A stretch of DNA of 64,000 nucleotides from Thysanoteuthis rhombus (Eukaryota > Mollusca > Cephalopoda > Oegopsida > Thysanoteuthidae): the NCBI GenBank assembly GCA_963457665.1, contig OY735215.1:27627097-27691096 (forward strand), in the 5' to 3' direction. Below the pieces are notes generated by a model. It had not been told where the DNA came from. It saw only the letters and a program-made list of their open reading frames with translations, and made no database searches. Both the position numbers and the translations under genes were made by a program. Shown in pieces: positions 11,555-20,387 of the stretch. Position 1 is the first letter of the stretch. Every line of letters starts with the position of its first letter.

Positions 11555-12010
11555 ATCGCCATCATCAGTGGTTATAAGTCTACTGCTGGTCAAGGGCCTT
11601 ACCCTCCCTTGTAGAGCGTGATTGCTCAAACAAACGTTTGTGCTTCGTCTCTTCATCTTGTGACTGGTCTTTTCCTACTGCGTTTACTGCCCAATAGACA
11701 CCTATTGCTAAGCTTTTTACACCATCTGTTGCTCTTTCACGCTATGTCGGCCTGTCCATCTCCTGTTTTGTTGCCTAATTACTTGTATAATATCCTTTAC
11801 CCTAGTCCATTGTCGGTTCAATGTTGATATTTCTTATTGCTAAGAGTTACTCCTAACATTCTTCTTGCCATTGCCCTCTCCGCGACTGTTTTCGAGTGGG
11901 TTTGTAAGTCTCCAGGTTTTGCACTCGTACCTCACGGCTAGTATCATGCATTAATTGTATACCTCACGTTTCAAGCATATTGGCAATTTGATTTCAGCAT
12001 CTCTCTATTT
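11555..12010 (-). pseudogene. LINE-C 3' end with C-terminal coding scrap
   Basis: Read on the minus strand, about 12010 to 11830 gives fragments RYECKTWRLTNPLE and ERAMARRMLGVTL in neighbouring frames. These are the Y-x-C-x-T-W-x-L and Q/ERAMxRRMLGVxL motifs that close the reverse-transcriptase region of many RTE-like LINE proteins. The far (3') end at 11556-11605 reads, on the plus strand, CATCATCAGTGGTTATAAGT then ACTGCTGGTCAAGGGCC, a typical 3' untranslated end for such elements. It is 5'-truncated, with stops and frame changes. It lies tail-out next to the plus-strand LINE-A copy at 12090. A small scrap of the same 3' end is at 36919-36965. Confidence 0.7.
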
Positions 12011-12089
12011 ATAATAAATTGCTTTCAAGCCAATTGTCATTCACTGAAGTGGCTATTCGGTAATAGACCACCTGCACACATTAAAACAG
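12011..12089. other. Short spacer between two opposed LINE fossils
   Basis: About 80 bp of unassigned DNA. Confidence 0.4.
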
Positions 12090-12690
12090 CTAATTGAAAA
12101 GACATCAAAATGCAAAACACTACTTTGTTTTGCTTGCGTAGGCTATGAAAGGGTCTTTGATTCAATAGAGCACATGACAATCTCCAACTCGATGCAAGGA
12201 CAAGGAATAAATGAGAATTTTATAAAAGTAATTGAGAAGCTTTCAGATGAGGAAGCTCAACTTTCAAGAACAAGAAAATCCAATTAGTCCTGAGAAAGAA
12301 TGTTGTACAATCAATGCATCATCCCAATAGTCACCTATGGAGCTGAAACATGGAATCTAACCAGAACATTGAACCTCAAACTGAGAATCCACGCAGGAAA
12401 TTATCATGCTCAACATCATAGTGAGAGATCACAAGATTGCACAGTATATTGGGAAAAAACGTGAGTCAAAGATATCATAAGACTCATTAGAAAACTCAAA
12501 TGGCAATGTGATGGCCATGTTGAAGAATGTCAGACAACTGCTGTACATCACAACTCGCAACGTAGATCCCCAGAGACCATATGCGAAACTGTGGCCAGCA
12601 AAAATAAGATGGCGATCTGGACAAGTTCTGATACTATAGGCTTTACGATGCCTATGATAGGGAAGGACTTGGTCAAATCTAAGACACTGT
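12090..12690 (+). pseudogene. LINE-A fragment, copy 2 (internal deletion)
   Basis: About 12130-12235 translates as YERVFDSIEH then GQGINENFIKVIEKLSD, the palm motif block (K-A-F-D-S type) of a LINE reverse transcriptase. The YADD block is then missing and the sequence jumps to FKNKKI-like (about 12262) and QSMHHPNSHLWS-like sequence, then the C-terminal region (about 12470-12640) parallel to the copy at 36000. The copy therefore carries an internal deletion as well as stops and frame changes. The diagnostic RDHMRN-type region is seen as AGA-CCATATGCGAAACTGTG at about 12574-12593. Confidence 0.75.
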
Positions 12691-12714
12691 GATGATTATA
12701 CACTAATTTCGAAA

Positions 12715-12885
12715 ACTGCAGAAGATCTACAAAATAAACAGAGAAAGCTAAAAAAAAAAAAAGAAAAAGGGGGTTAAAGAAAACAAAAATGAAATTTAAT
12801 GTCAACGTCTCGAAGAAGACCATGAGAATTGACAGCAAACCCTTAGAGGAAGTTTAGGAATACATTTAGTCAGGTCCAGCGATAA
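12715..12885 (+). pseudogene. Displaced LINE-A palm/thumb segment
   Basis: The translation includes MKFNVNVSKKTMRID and KPLEEV, which belong between the YADD motif and the C-terminal block of LINE-A (compare NRNKTKVMF near 4858 and IEDAKLEKVDH near 36022). Here the segment lies downstream of the C-terminus at 12640. It is either a second truncated copy or a rearranged piece of copy 2. It contains an A-run at about 12750-12763. Confidence 0.65.
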
Positions 12886-12962
12886 AGCTAAATTAAAAGT
12901 CCACGATTATAATTAATGCTCCCTTATTCAGGGTTGAGCACTCTTTAAGTAAGGTAACTCGT
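12886..12962. other. Short spacer, nothing assigned
   Basis: Under 80 bp between a LINE scrap and an R2 copy. Confidence 0.3.
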
Positions 12963-13227
12963 TCATTATAAGCTTATACAATTCTCTTCCAACTTAAGAA
13001 TAGAGCACTCTGGTGGATGGGGAATTATGCATGAGCAAATACATCGCTTAAATTCAACCTTACTGACTATCCAGTTCTGCGTAGGGCTGATATAAAAATG
13101 CCAACATCCGGGTCTGAAGCAAACGTTTCGATCCTACCTCGTGTTACTAAATAAGATAATGAATAGTCTATAACCACACTGAAGAGTTGTAATACAACGA
13201 AACAGCCGTCTGTGGATGACTCAATTG

Positions 13228-13235
<8 letters not shown>
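12963..13235 (+). mobile_element. R2 SINE-like element, copy 1 (AT-tailed)
   Basis: Shares ordered landmarks with 15465-15707: GAGCACTCTG.TGGATGGGGAA, CGCTTAAATT, TTCTGCGTAGG, GTTTCGATCCTAC and GAAACAGC.GTCTGTGGATGA. The GTTTCGATCCTAC string resembles a tRNA box B. The element ends and an (AT)n array begins within a few bases, as in the other two copies. About 270 bp, non-coding. Confidence 0.75.

Positions 13236-13293
<58 letters not shown>
13236..13293. repeat. (AT)n tail/array of R2 copy 1
   Basis: 58 bases of AT directly after the R2 end. Confidence 0.95.
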
Positions 13294-13297
<4 letters not shown>

Positions 13298-13962
13298 CTA
13301 CGACTAAATTTAGATAACCTTTTTAAAAATTATGTGTTATTCTCTTTCTGCTTTGAGTTTTTAATATACAATTGAATAATTTTTGCCGTTTTCCTAAATT
13401 ATTGCTTTCAAACGCACCTCTCAGCCTCTTATTTTCTCTTGATTTTTGTCAACAGCTAGATTATCTCTAAAGTGTATATCGATCTATTCTATTCTAATTC
13501 TTTGGGACTCTAATGAAAACGGCGTTGCTTCAATTCTAAGACCGTTATTTCTTTGCAGACATTGAACCGGACTGGAAGTGACGCCAGTTTTCTTGTAAAC
13601 GTTGAAGTTTCATTCAAGAGATGCACAGAAATCGAATCGTCTCTGCCAGAATTAAGTGGAGACTCCAGACCGTAACGGAAGTTGTCAAAAACATTTGGGA
13701 ACCCTTTTTGTCGCTCTGATTTCCATACATCTTCAGGTGTCAGATCCGTGTTTTGCAGTAGATTGATTTCGTTTCTGGATTTTCATTGGCTTTTCCCGAT
13801 GTCGAACTCATTGATCGATTCTTTATGTTGGAAATTCAGAAGAGAAGTACGTGGACGATGTGGGAATGTCCTTGTTTTGGCAGAGGGAAGACGATTGACA
13901 CTGAATGGCCGTTTGATTGCTGTTTGTTTGGAAATCTTAATCTTAAGAATTTTTTTTTCTCC
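13294..13962. other. Low-copy DNA with weak splice-like signals
   Basis: A pyrimidine-rich stretch ending TTTCTTTGCAG at 13558 resembles a 3' splice site. The frame after it (TLNRTGSDASFLVNVEVSF..) stays open for 38 codons to a stop near 13676. A second one, TTTTTTTTTCTCC..TTCTAG, ends near 13975. Alone these are too weak for a gene call, but this is one of the few stretches here that could hold host exons. Confidence 0.3.
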
Positions 13963-14097
13963 ATGGCGATTCTAGGTATCACGAGTCTTAACCAAACAAA
14001 TTGCTTTGAAGGTAAATGTTTTATCATTGTTACTCCTTTATGTAACAAGCCTGGCTGCTGCATTGTGAAAGTCCACTCCAACTTCTGTTCTGACTAA
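13963..14097 (+). CDS. Small Cys-rich open frame (44 codons), unproven
   Basis: I do not recognise this protein. The ATG sits in CCATGG, a strong translation-start context. The frame has 44 residues with six cysteines in the order C-x4-C-x7-C-x4-C-C-x8-C, ending SNFCSD then a stop. The upstream frame is open back to 13786, so the ATG may be internal, or the frame may begin at a splice acceptor near 13975 (the T-rich tract before TTCTAG). No signal peptide is visible from this ATG. The cysteine density is unusual for random AT-rich DNA, but a frame of this length can arise by chance. Low confidence that it is a gene. Confidence 0.2.
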   Translation: MAILGITSLNQTNCFEGKCFIIVTPLCNKPGCCIVKVHSNFCSD

Positions 14098-14149
14098 AGA
14101 TAATTATTTTAACTTTTTTTGCATAAACGTATTTATTATTTCATCTGAA

Positions 14150-14290
14150 CGAAATAAGCTTGTGCGTATCTAAATGATGGATCTTCATTAATTTCTTAGA
14201 CGTGTCGATTTAGTTCAATCAGCTATCAGTTGGTCGTGAGTTCAAATTACGGTGGCGGAACGTAGATTTTTCATATCGATTTATATCTCC
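14150..14290 (+). mobile_element. R3 tRNA-derived SINE, single copy
   Basis: Starts GAACGAAATAAGCTTGTGC, matching the unit that begins near 29526. A box A-like TTTAGTTCAATCAG is at 14209-14222 and a box B-like GAGTTCAAATTAC at 14238-14250, about 28 bases apart. That is the internal RNA polymerase III promoter layout of a tRNA-derived SINE head. Non-coding and decayed. Confidence 0.65.
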
Positions 14291-15073
14291 CATTTTGGTG
14301 AGGTACGTTCTTATTAAGGTAGGAAAACAAAGTCGACTGGAGACGTTTGACAGTAGTGAGCCTCACAAGATCGGTATTCAAATGTTTAAAATCGGAATCT
14401 TTTATGCATCAGTCTAGAATAAATTTTTCTTCAAGCGTGATTATTCATCTAAGACGCCCACTTATATTTGCATGGAAGCAATGCTCTCCATGCTAAACTA
14501 CACTGTGATTAAGATGTCATTAGTTTTAGTAATTTCTCGGTGTTCATTTTTTAGACAATTTTTCTTCAAATTATAGATATAGATATTCATTTCCAAAAGA
14601 AAACAAGAAAAATGCACTGTAATGTAATTTTATGATACGTATATTATCCTTATTAAACATATTATTTGTTTACTTCATTAGATGTAGTTGTTGTTTTCGC
14701 AATTTTCATTTCTTTTTTTTTTTTTTTTGAATGGTTCATCTTTTGATATTTTCATGAAAAGAGAATCTCAGTGTAACCACATCTTGGTTGCCAATCAAGT
14801 TTAGATTTGTGTGTTTTTCGAAATTACTCTGTTTCGTGAAATTCGACAATGACGTCTACCACAGCGCAATGATTTGCCTGCTTGTTTCACCTACTAATTC
14901 ACAAATATAGTGAGTTCAATTTTAACCTACCCTGAAAAAGGAACCGGACTAAAATGAAAAATGATGTCAATGTTTTATCTAAAAAAATTTGGATAACTTG
15001 AGACTCATCATTATCACTACTGGGCGTAGATGAGTCACACAAATAAGATGAAAGGGAAACTAGTCAAATATTG
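14291..15073. other. Low-copy AT-rich DNA, nothing assigned
   Basis: Contains a T-run at about 14711-14728. CATCATTATCACTACTGGGC at about 15006-15025 may be a scrap of a LINE-C 3' end. No gene is recognised. Confidence 0.4.
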
Positions 15074-15380
15074 TAATATATCGTGCCTTGCATAAGTGAA
15101 TCACATGATGTACCAGAAATGATTACCTAAAAAAAAATATCTAAAATTATCTGAAAAAAGATCTTTTATTTAGAAAATAGATCTTTTATCTAAAAGATAC
15201 CAGCAACAAAATGTTTGCATTGCTGGTCCAAAAATGACCATAAAAAACCCCCAAAAGAACTTTTTGTAAACAGGGAAACGTATTTAGATTGTGCCAAGTG
15301 GTGTGCTCGTGCAATTTTTTAAGTAGTATCCCCCAAATGCGAACAGGGGCGCCTGAAAATACGCACACACACAAACACAA
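15074..15380 (+). mobile_element. R4 repeat, copy 1, left part
   Basis: Matches 30270-30590 in order: CTTGCATAAGTGA, ATCTAAAATTATCT, AGATCTTTTATCT, TAGATTGTGCC and GT.TGCTC.TGCAATTTT-like sequence. It then runs into CA repeats, as the other copy does. The remaining part of the same repeat resumes at 15795 after an inserted block. Confidence 0.7.
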
Positions 15381-15391
15381 ACACACACACA

Positions 15392-15464
<73 letters not shown>
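15362..15464. repeat. (CA)n then (AT)n array
   Basis: Degenerate CA/CAAA repeats to about 15394, then (AT)n to 15464. Confidence 0.9.
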
Positions 15465-15465
<1 letters not shown>

Positions 15466-15705
15466 GCAATGCTCTCCCAACTCTAAAATTGAGCACTCTG
15501 ATGGATGGGGAATCATGCGTAAGTAAATATATCGCTTAAATTTGGTCCTACTGACCGTCCATTTCTGCGTAGGACAGGGTTAGAGCATTTTCCCCTGGGT
15601 TTGAAGCAAAAGTTTCGATCCTACTTCGCAGTACTGGAATGGATATTAGATACACTGAAGAGTTTTAATACAACAAAACAGCTGTCTGTGGATGATACGA
15701 TTATC

Positions 15706-15707
<2 letters not shown>
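15465..15707 (+). mobile_element. R2 SINE-like element, copy 2, nested in R4
   Basis: Same landmarks as copy 1 (GAGCACTCTGATGGATGGGG, TTTCGATCCTAC, ACAGCTGTCTGTGGATGA). An AT array lies on both sides, and the two parts of an R4 copy flank it, so it most simply inserted into R4. Confidence 0.75.
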
Positions 15708-15752
<45 letters not shown>

Positions 15753-15794
15753 CAGAGAGGTAAATTAATGGATAAATAGATGGAGATAGACATA
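15708..15794. repeat. (AT)n, (GA)n and GATA-like array
   Basis: AT to about 15721, GAGA to about 15757, then degenerate GATA units. Confidence 0.85.
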
Positions 15795-15915
15795 AATTGA
15801 TAGATAGATAGGCAGGCATATAGACACAGACACTCAAAGAGAGAAGAATTTGTAGCCGACTTAGCAGGTTGGTTGGGCCTTTTGTGGGCTACGGTAATTC
15901 GATTACAATGTTTCA
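15795..15915 (+). mobile_element. R4 repeat, copy 1, right part
   Basis: Resumes the R4 order seen uninterrupted at 30620-30735: ATAGACACAGACA, CAAAGAGAGAAGAAT, GTAGCC, GGTTGGT and GGCTACGGT.ATTCGATT. Confidence 0.7.
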
Positions 15916-16254
15916 TCTTAGAAATTTGGAAAACTTAAGACTATTATATTTATTATTATTACTAGATCAAGACAAGCAACAAAAGAAGTATCAAAGAAAA
16001 TCTAATCAAAAATTAATAAAGATGACAATGCTTCTGAGACATTTGCACAATTTTAGGACTATTACGTCCATTATAACTAGAACATCTAATATAACGATTA
16101 CATACTTTAACTTTTGATTTTGTTACGTTCAATCTAAGAAGAAAAATGTCTTTTGTTCCCTTCCAACTTTTCAAGAATTAATTTCAACGTCACCACCATT
16201 AATCTCTGTCGACAAAGTTGTAAAGAAGATAAGTATTCAATTTGTCTGTCTTTC
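15916..16254. other. Low-copy AT-rich DNA, nothing assigned
   Basis: Includes a short imperfect TTA run at about 15947-15960. No repeat partner or gene signal. Confidence 0.4.
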
Positions 16255-16575
16255 CACACAATATTTCCAAGGACGAAATTGTAGAAGACTGTGTGTGTGT
16301 GGGGGGGGCATTGGCTAAAGAATAATCGATTAAAGTTTGGGGCGGATACGAGAAATGTTTCTCTTCGATTGAGAGATATTTTCCATTTTTTTTCTGTTGA
16401 TATTTTCACATGTATTAACTTACACCTTTCTCTTTGTTTGCACAATATCTCCAAAGGTTCTCAATGAATTTCAAGAAAAAAAAATTGTGGAAGTGATGAG
16501 GTGAGCAGTCATGGAATAAGAATCGATCAAATTTTGGGGGCTGATTTTCATCCAGTTTTTATTTAGTATACGGCG
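16255..16575. repeat. R7 repeat, two diverged tandem units
   Basis: Two diverged units share ACACAATAT.TCCAA, AATTGT.GAAG, AATAATCGAT.AAA or AATCGATCAAATTTTGGGG, and GGCGGAT or GGCTGAT. They lie at about 16255-16350 and 16438-16550. A third copy is at 27495-27610 (ACGACATCTCCAA, TTTGTGGAA, GATCAAATTTTGGGGC). Non-coding and old. Confidence 0.55.
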
Positions 16576-16945
16576 TCGACAGAGGTTTTTTTTGGGGGGG
16601 GGTCTGAGTGCCTTCTTGTTTATAGAAGAGATCCTTGCTCTTTTCCGTTGTGTGGATGAATCGTCCTTTGAACAGAGAATAATTTCTTCTGAACTATCTT
16701 GTTCCCCCGCCGATCTTTCACTTCCCATGATATCCAGGCACACAAGCCGGGTCCGACATAATGAAAAGACAGTTCCTTGTTTAATCTTGAAACATTACAG
16801 ACACACACGTGGCCAGATACATCGGAGAGACAGTCCCGATGGTCTATCTTATAACATCCATGGCTGTCACTCTTGCTCCTTGGTTTGGGACGTACACGCA
16901 TGCGCAGAGCAAGGTATCGTAATATAGACGAAGGATGTCTATGAA
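16576..16945. other. Low-copy DNA, nothing assigned
   Basis: Has a G-run at about 16592-16601 and an ACGCATGCGCAG string near 16897 that resembles an NRF1 half-palindrome. The 111-codon plus and 93-codon minus frames overlap and match no known family. Confidence 0.35.
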
Positions 16946-16947
16946 AA

Positions 16948-17020
16948 AAAAACGGAGTTTGAACCTCACAGCTGATAGAATCCCGTTTGATAATCCACCA
17001 CTGAGCTAGTGTTCCATGGT
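16948..17020 (-). pseudogene. tRNA-like sequence (tRNA pseudogene or SINE head)
   Basis: On the minus strand the order is CTAGCTCAGTGGTGGAT (box A, near 17009-16993), a tRNA-sized body, then GAGGTTCAAACTCCG (box B, near 16967-16953). The A-to-B spacing is about 35 bases, right for a tRNA. Both promoter boxes match the consensus well. A run of T follows on the minus strand (A-run at 16943-16951), which can act as a polymerase III terminator. I could not draw a complete cloverleaf with a paired acceptor stem, so a pseudogene or SINE head is likelier than an active tRNA. Confidence 0.6.
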
Positions 17021-17394
17021 CACACAGTTGTTAAATTGCTTATATCAATAGCAAAGGCTTCCTGCTATTGTACCTTACAAAAAGTGGTGTAATTGCTGGA
17101 GATATTAAAAGGGTGATAAGTCAAATATTGATTGAATTTGGCCTGCGATAAAAAAAAAATTATGAGTTAATAGAATAGATAATTACTAGAAAGAGAATCT
17201 AAAATGTGCACCCGGGGTGTCTTTGCCCACGTTTATCAACAGACACTTCCTGCAATGTCAGCATCCCTCCCCACCTCCTTTGCTGAGATGGAGCCGATGA
17301 AAATGGCATTGTTAACAATCTAACCACGGCCTCTCGGATACAAAGCAAGTTTAATTTGTTGAGCCTTTAGGAAATTTATGCAGGAAGAATACAC
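17021..17394. other. Low-copy DNA, nothing assigned
   Basis: TGGAGATATTAAAAGGGTGA at about 17097-17116 and TATTGATTGAATTTGG at about 17126-17141 vaguely recall R7. The remainder is unique-looking, with a GC-richer patch near 17208-17290. Confidence 0.35.
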
Positions 17395-17765
<371 letters not shown>

Positions 17766-18064
17766 TACAAGTGAATATTAAGAATTGTATTTTGCTATAT
17801 GTTTAACTGTTTCCTGATCGAATGAGGAAAAGCTGGGGGTATTCTAAGCGAAAGAGAAGATAATGGAGTAGGATATGAAAGATCGAGAGAAACACAGGAA
17901 GAATGAGGAAGAATTAAGCGAATGAAAGAGATTAAAAAGAGAAAAAGTAAGGAAGAAAAATGAACGAGTGAATGATAGAGAAAGACAGACCACGTTCAGA
18001 ATTGTCTTTTGGAGAAGAGGAAATGGAAATGAAAATAAGAAAGAAGTGATAGATCATGGGAAAC
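17766..18064. repeat. Purine-rich GAGAAA-type tract
   Basis: From about 17821 the plus strand is mainly G and A in irregular GAAAGAGA units up to about 18050. Confidence 0.6.
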
Positions 18065-18475
18065 AAGACTGGTAAGTGACCTCATAGACACCGTCACATG
18101 ACCAACGTCTTTAAACAGCATGCCATATCGGTGTAATCAATTAAAAAATTGGGAAAAGATACGATCAACGAATCAGTTACTTCTTTTACTTTTTGTTTGA
18201 CACTGAATTAAAAAAAAATTATCCAGACACAAACCAGAGACTAATTTAGCATAAACTTACATTGTAAATTGCCTTCCCTTTCTGCTAAAATCTTATTTTG
18301 GGGATAATTCTATTTTTAAAGGTCCCCTTAGACATGATAAAGACTATTTTTTTTAGATTCCCAGCGTATCTCTATTGGTACACCTACATGCAGTCTCTAC
18401 ATAACCAGCCAGATTACCTTAAAAACTGGAAATACCTGATCTGACTGGTATGTTGCCAGTTTTGGTTGATGGCTT
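18065..18475 (+). mobile_element. R5 interspersed repeat, copy 1
   Basis: Ordered landmarks shared with the other R5 copies: GTCACATGACCAACGTCTTT, AGCATG, GTAATCAATTAAAAAATTGG, GATCAACGAATCAGTTACTTC, GAGACTAATTTAGCATAAA, ACATTGTAAATTG, AAAACTGG and GCCAGTTTTGGTTGATGG. About 410 bp, no coding frame. I do not recognise the family. It lacks a clear tRNA box pair in this copy. Confidence 0.75.
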
Positions 18476-18539
18476 CTGACAATGAATGAGCGAAAAGACG
18501 ATCAAATCATGTAGAATGAATTGCAATGGAAGCTGGAAA

Positions 18540-19225
18540 GGGTTCACGAAGGAGAGTGGGTGTAAGGGAAACAATTGGGGACAAGATTTAAAGAGGAGAA
18601 AGAAAGAAACTGATAAATAAACGGAGAAAAAAAAACGAACAAAAGAAAGTCAGAGAGAAGATAGGTCGGAAAAAAAGAAAAGCAGATACAAGTCAAAAGC
18701 ATTATTTTCATTTTTATGTGAAAGAGTAAAAATGGAAGAGAGAAAAGGACAAAGGAATTGATGGATAAAGCAAAAAAAAAAAAAAAGAATGTTGAAGAAC
18801 AAGAAAAATCCATGGAAATGTTTTGGAAAGAAAGAAAGAAAGAGGGGGAAGTTTGGAAGGAATGGAAAACATATGAAGAAAAAACGAACAAAATTTGTGA
18901 GGATATGGGGAAGAAAGAAGGAAAGAAAGAAAAGAATAAGAGGGAGCGGAAAGGTTAGAAAAAATAGATGAATAAGAATAAAAGACAGAAAGAAAAAAGA
19001 AAGAAGGGGAAAGTTCAGAAAGAATGGAAAAATAGAAAGAAAAACAAGCAAAAATTTGAAAGAGAGATGGGAAAGAAGAGGGAAGGAACAGGCAAGAAAA
19101 AAGAAATTAAGACAAAAGATAGTGAAAGAAGAAAGAAAAAATGACGAATAAAAGATCGAAAAAAGAAGAAGGAAGGAAAAGATATTGAAGGAAAGAAAAA
19201 AATAATTGAAGAGAAGAAAACAAAG
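18540..19225. repeat. Long purine-rich (GAAA/GGAA) tract
   Basis: About 690 bases almost free of C and T on the plus strand except scattered bases, with imperfect GAAAGAAA and GAAGGAAA units. It produces long Lys/Glu frames (plus) and Phe/Ser/Leu frames (minus), including most of a 297-codon minus frame. These are compositional artefacts. Confidence 0.85.
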
Positions 19226-19229
19226 ACGT

Positions 19230-19503
19230 AGAGAGGTGCGTGAATTTTGTGTAACATTCGTTGAATTCATTAACTCTCCTCCAATGGTGATCACTTTCAC
19301 TCCAACCAGTAGCTTCTCCCATACAATATGTTCTTTCTCTTTAACTCTTTTTTTACGAGCATCTGCAGTCTGCTCTTCGATATATAATTCATTCTCATGT
19401 TCAACAGCAGGATGCCCCACCCCGTAGACGACGAGTGAGTATGTGAAAGGGAGCTCGTGGGATGCCCCTGCAGATGGGCCAAGGGCGCGGGACAAACGGT
19501 AAC
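19230..19503 (-). CDS. Possible host exon, unidentified protein
   Basis: This is one of the better protein-coding candidates in the window. Read on the minus strand, a pyrimidine-containing stretch ends TTCGTTCAACTCAG at 19504, a usable 3' splice site. The frame GYRLSRALGPSAGASHELPF..YSLVVYGVGHPAVEHENELY..VWEKLLVGVKVITIGGELMNS then stays open for about 90 residues of ordinary, varied composition. The DNA here is GC-richer than its neighbours. Downstream the frame enters a purine-rich tract and becomes Phe/Leu/Ser low complexity, so the real exon, if any, should end near 19230. I see no known domain. A second minus frame (VTVCPAPLAHLQG..) is open over the same stretch, which weakens the case. 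It may instead be part of an unrecognised repeat. Confidence 0.3.
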
Positions 19504-19544
19504 CTGAGTTGAACGAAAATAATCCATATTTACCGTTCAACATT

Positions 19545-19705
19545 TTTTTTTTTTAGACAATTATCAGTGATCTTTTCACCTCTAATTATCTTCTCAAATA
19601 CCCGATTCTACTTATGATTGTTGGGAGGATTTTGATGAATATGTCTGGATTCAATGTTCGGGGGTGTAGAAGATACGATGAAAGAGAATGGATATATCAT
19701 GCATA
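19545..19705. other. Short low-copy stretch, nothing assigned
   Basis: Starts with an A/T-run at 19542-19555. No signal found. Confidence 0.3.
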
Positions 19706-19805
19706 CATTCCGAGAGAGAGAGAGAGAGAGACAGAGAATGAAAGGGAGAGGATGGTAAAGAGCATAGCTGAGAGAGAGAGAGAGAGAGAGAGGAGGGAGG
19801 AGCGT
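19706..19805. repeat. (GA)n microsatellites
   Basis: GAGA runs at about 19711-19731 and 19770-19791 with degenerate purine sequence between. Confidence 0.9.
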
Positions 19806-19967
19806 AGATGATTACCAAGTTCGATGACGAGTTCGAATTTTGGCTGATCCTGTTTATGTTCACTCACTTCGCACGATTGCCTCTCGGGGAATCCAAACCT
19901 CCCAGAACCTTGTTGCATTGCCAATTCCCTTGAAAAAAGAATTGTCTTGTCACTGACGTGTTGCAAT

Positions 19968-19969
<2 letters not shown>

Positions 19970-20017
<48 letters not shown>

Positions 20018-20019
20018 CA
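19970..20019. repeat. (GA)n microsatellite ending in a G-run
   Basis: GAGA from 19972 to 20010 followed by GGGGGGG. Confidence 0.95.
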
Positions 20020-20182
20020 AGGTGATTGAACGCTCGTGCAAACAACTCTCCTACAGTCTACGGTAGTTGCCCAAGTTGTCTACCCCAATAATCAATTTTG
20101 ACAGGGATCAGTCTCAAATAATCAAATATACACACACGCACTGTCTCTGTCTCTCACTCTCGCTCACTGTCTGTCTCTCTTT

Positions 20183-20184
<2 letters not shown>
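20020..20184. other. Spacer with CA and CT patches
   Basis: Short CA repeat near 20129 and CTCTGTCTC units at about 20143-20181. No gene. Confidence 0.4.

Positions 20185-20260
<76 letters not shown>
20185..20260. repeat. (AT)n microsatellite
   Basis: About 74 uninterrupted bases of AT. Confidence 0.95.
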
Positions 20261-20262
<2 letters not shown>

Positions 20263-20387
20263 TATATGTGGTACAAATCACACAAGCAGTATAATAATAT
20301 ATCAATGATATGAAGCCATTCCTGAAATGTAATGGATTTATTTCATAGAGTGTTACGTTGTTTTAGAGTAGAGCTGGAAATAAATAG

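Noticed and set aside
12548-12838. 96-codon hydrophobic minus frame
   Set aside because: Antisense of LINE-A sequence on the plus strand and of an A-run.
13540-13676. Possible internal exon after TTTCTTTGCAG at 13558
   Set aside because: Only 38 codons, no confirmed donor and no homology. Mentioned in the region entry but not called.
16890-16910. NRF1-like ACGCATGCGCAG site, with similar strings near 33640 and 53355
   Set aside because: Single imperfect half-palindromes without other promoter features. Expected by chance at this length.
18650-19229. C-terminal two thirds of a 297-codon minus open frame
   Set aside because: Phe/Leu/Ser-only sequence that comes from the purine-rich strand. 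Only the first roughly 100 codons have normal composition.
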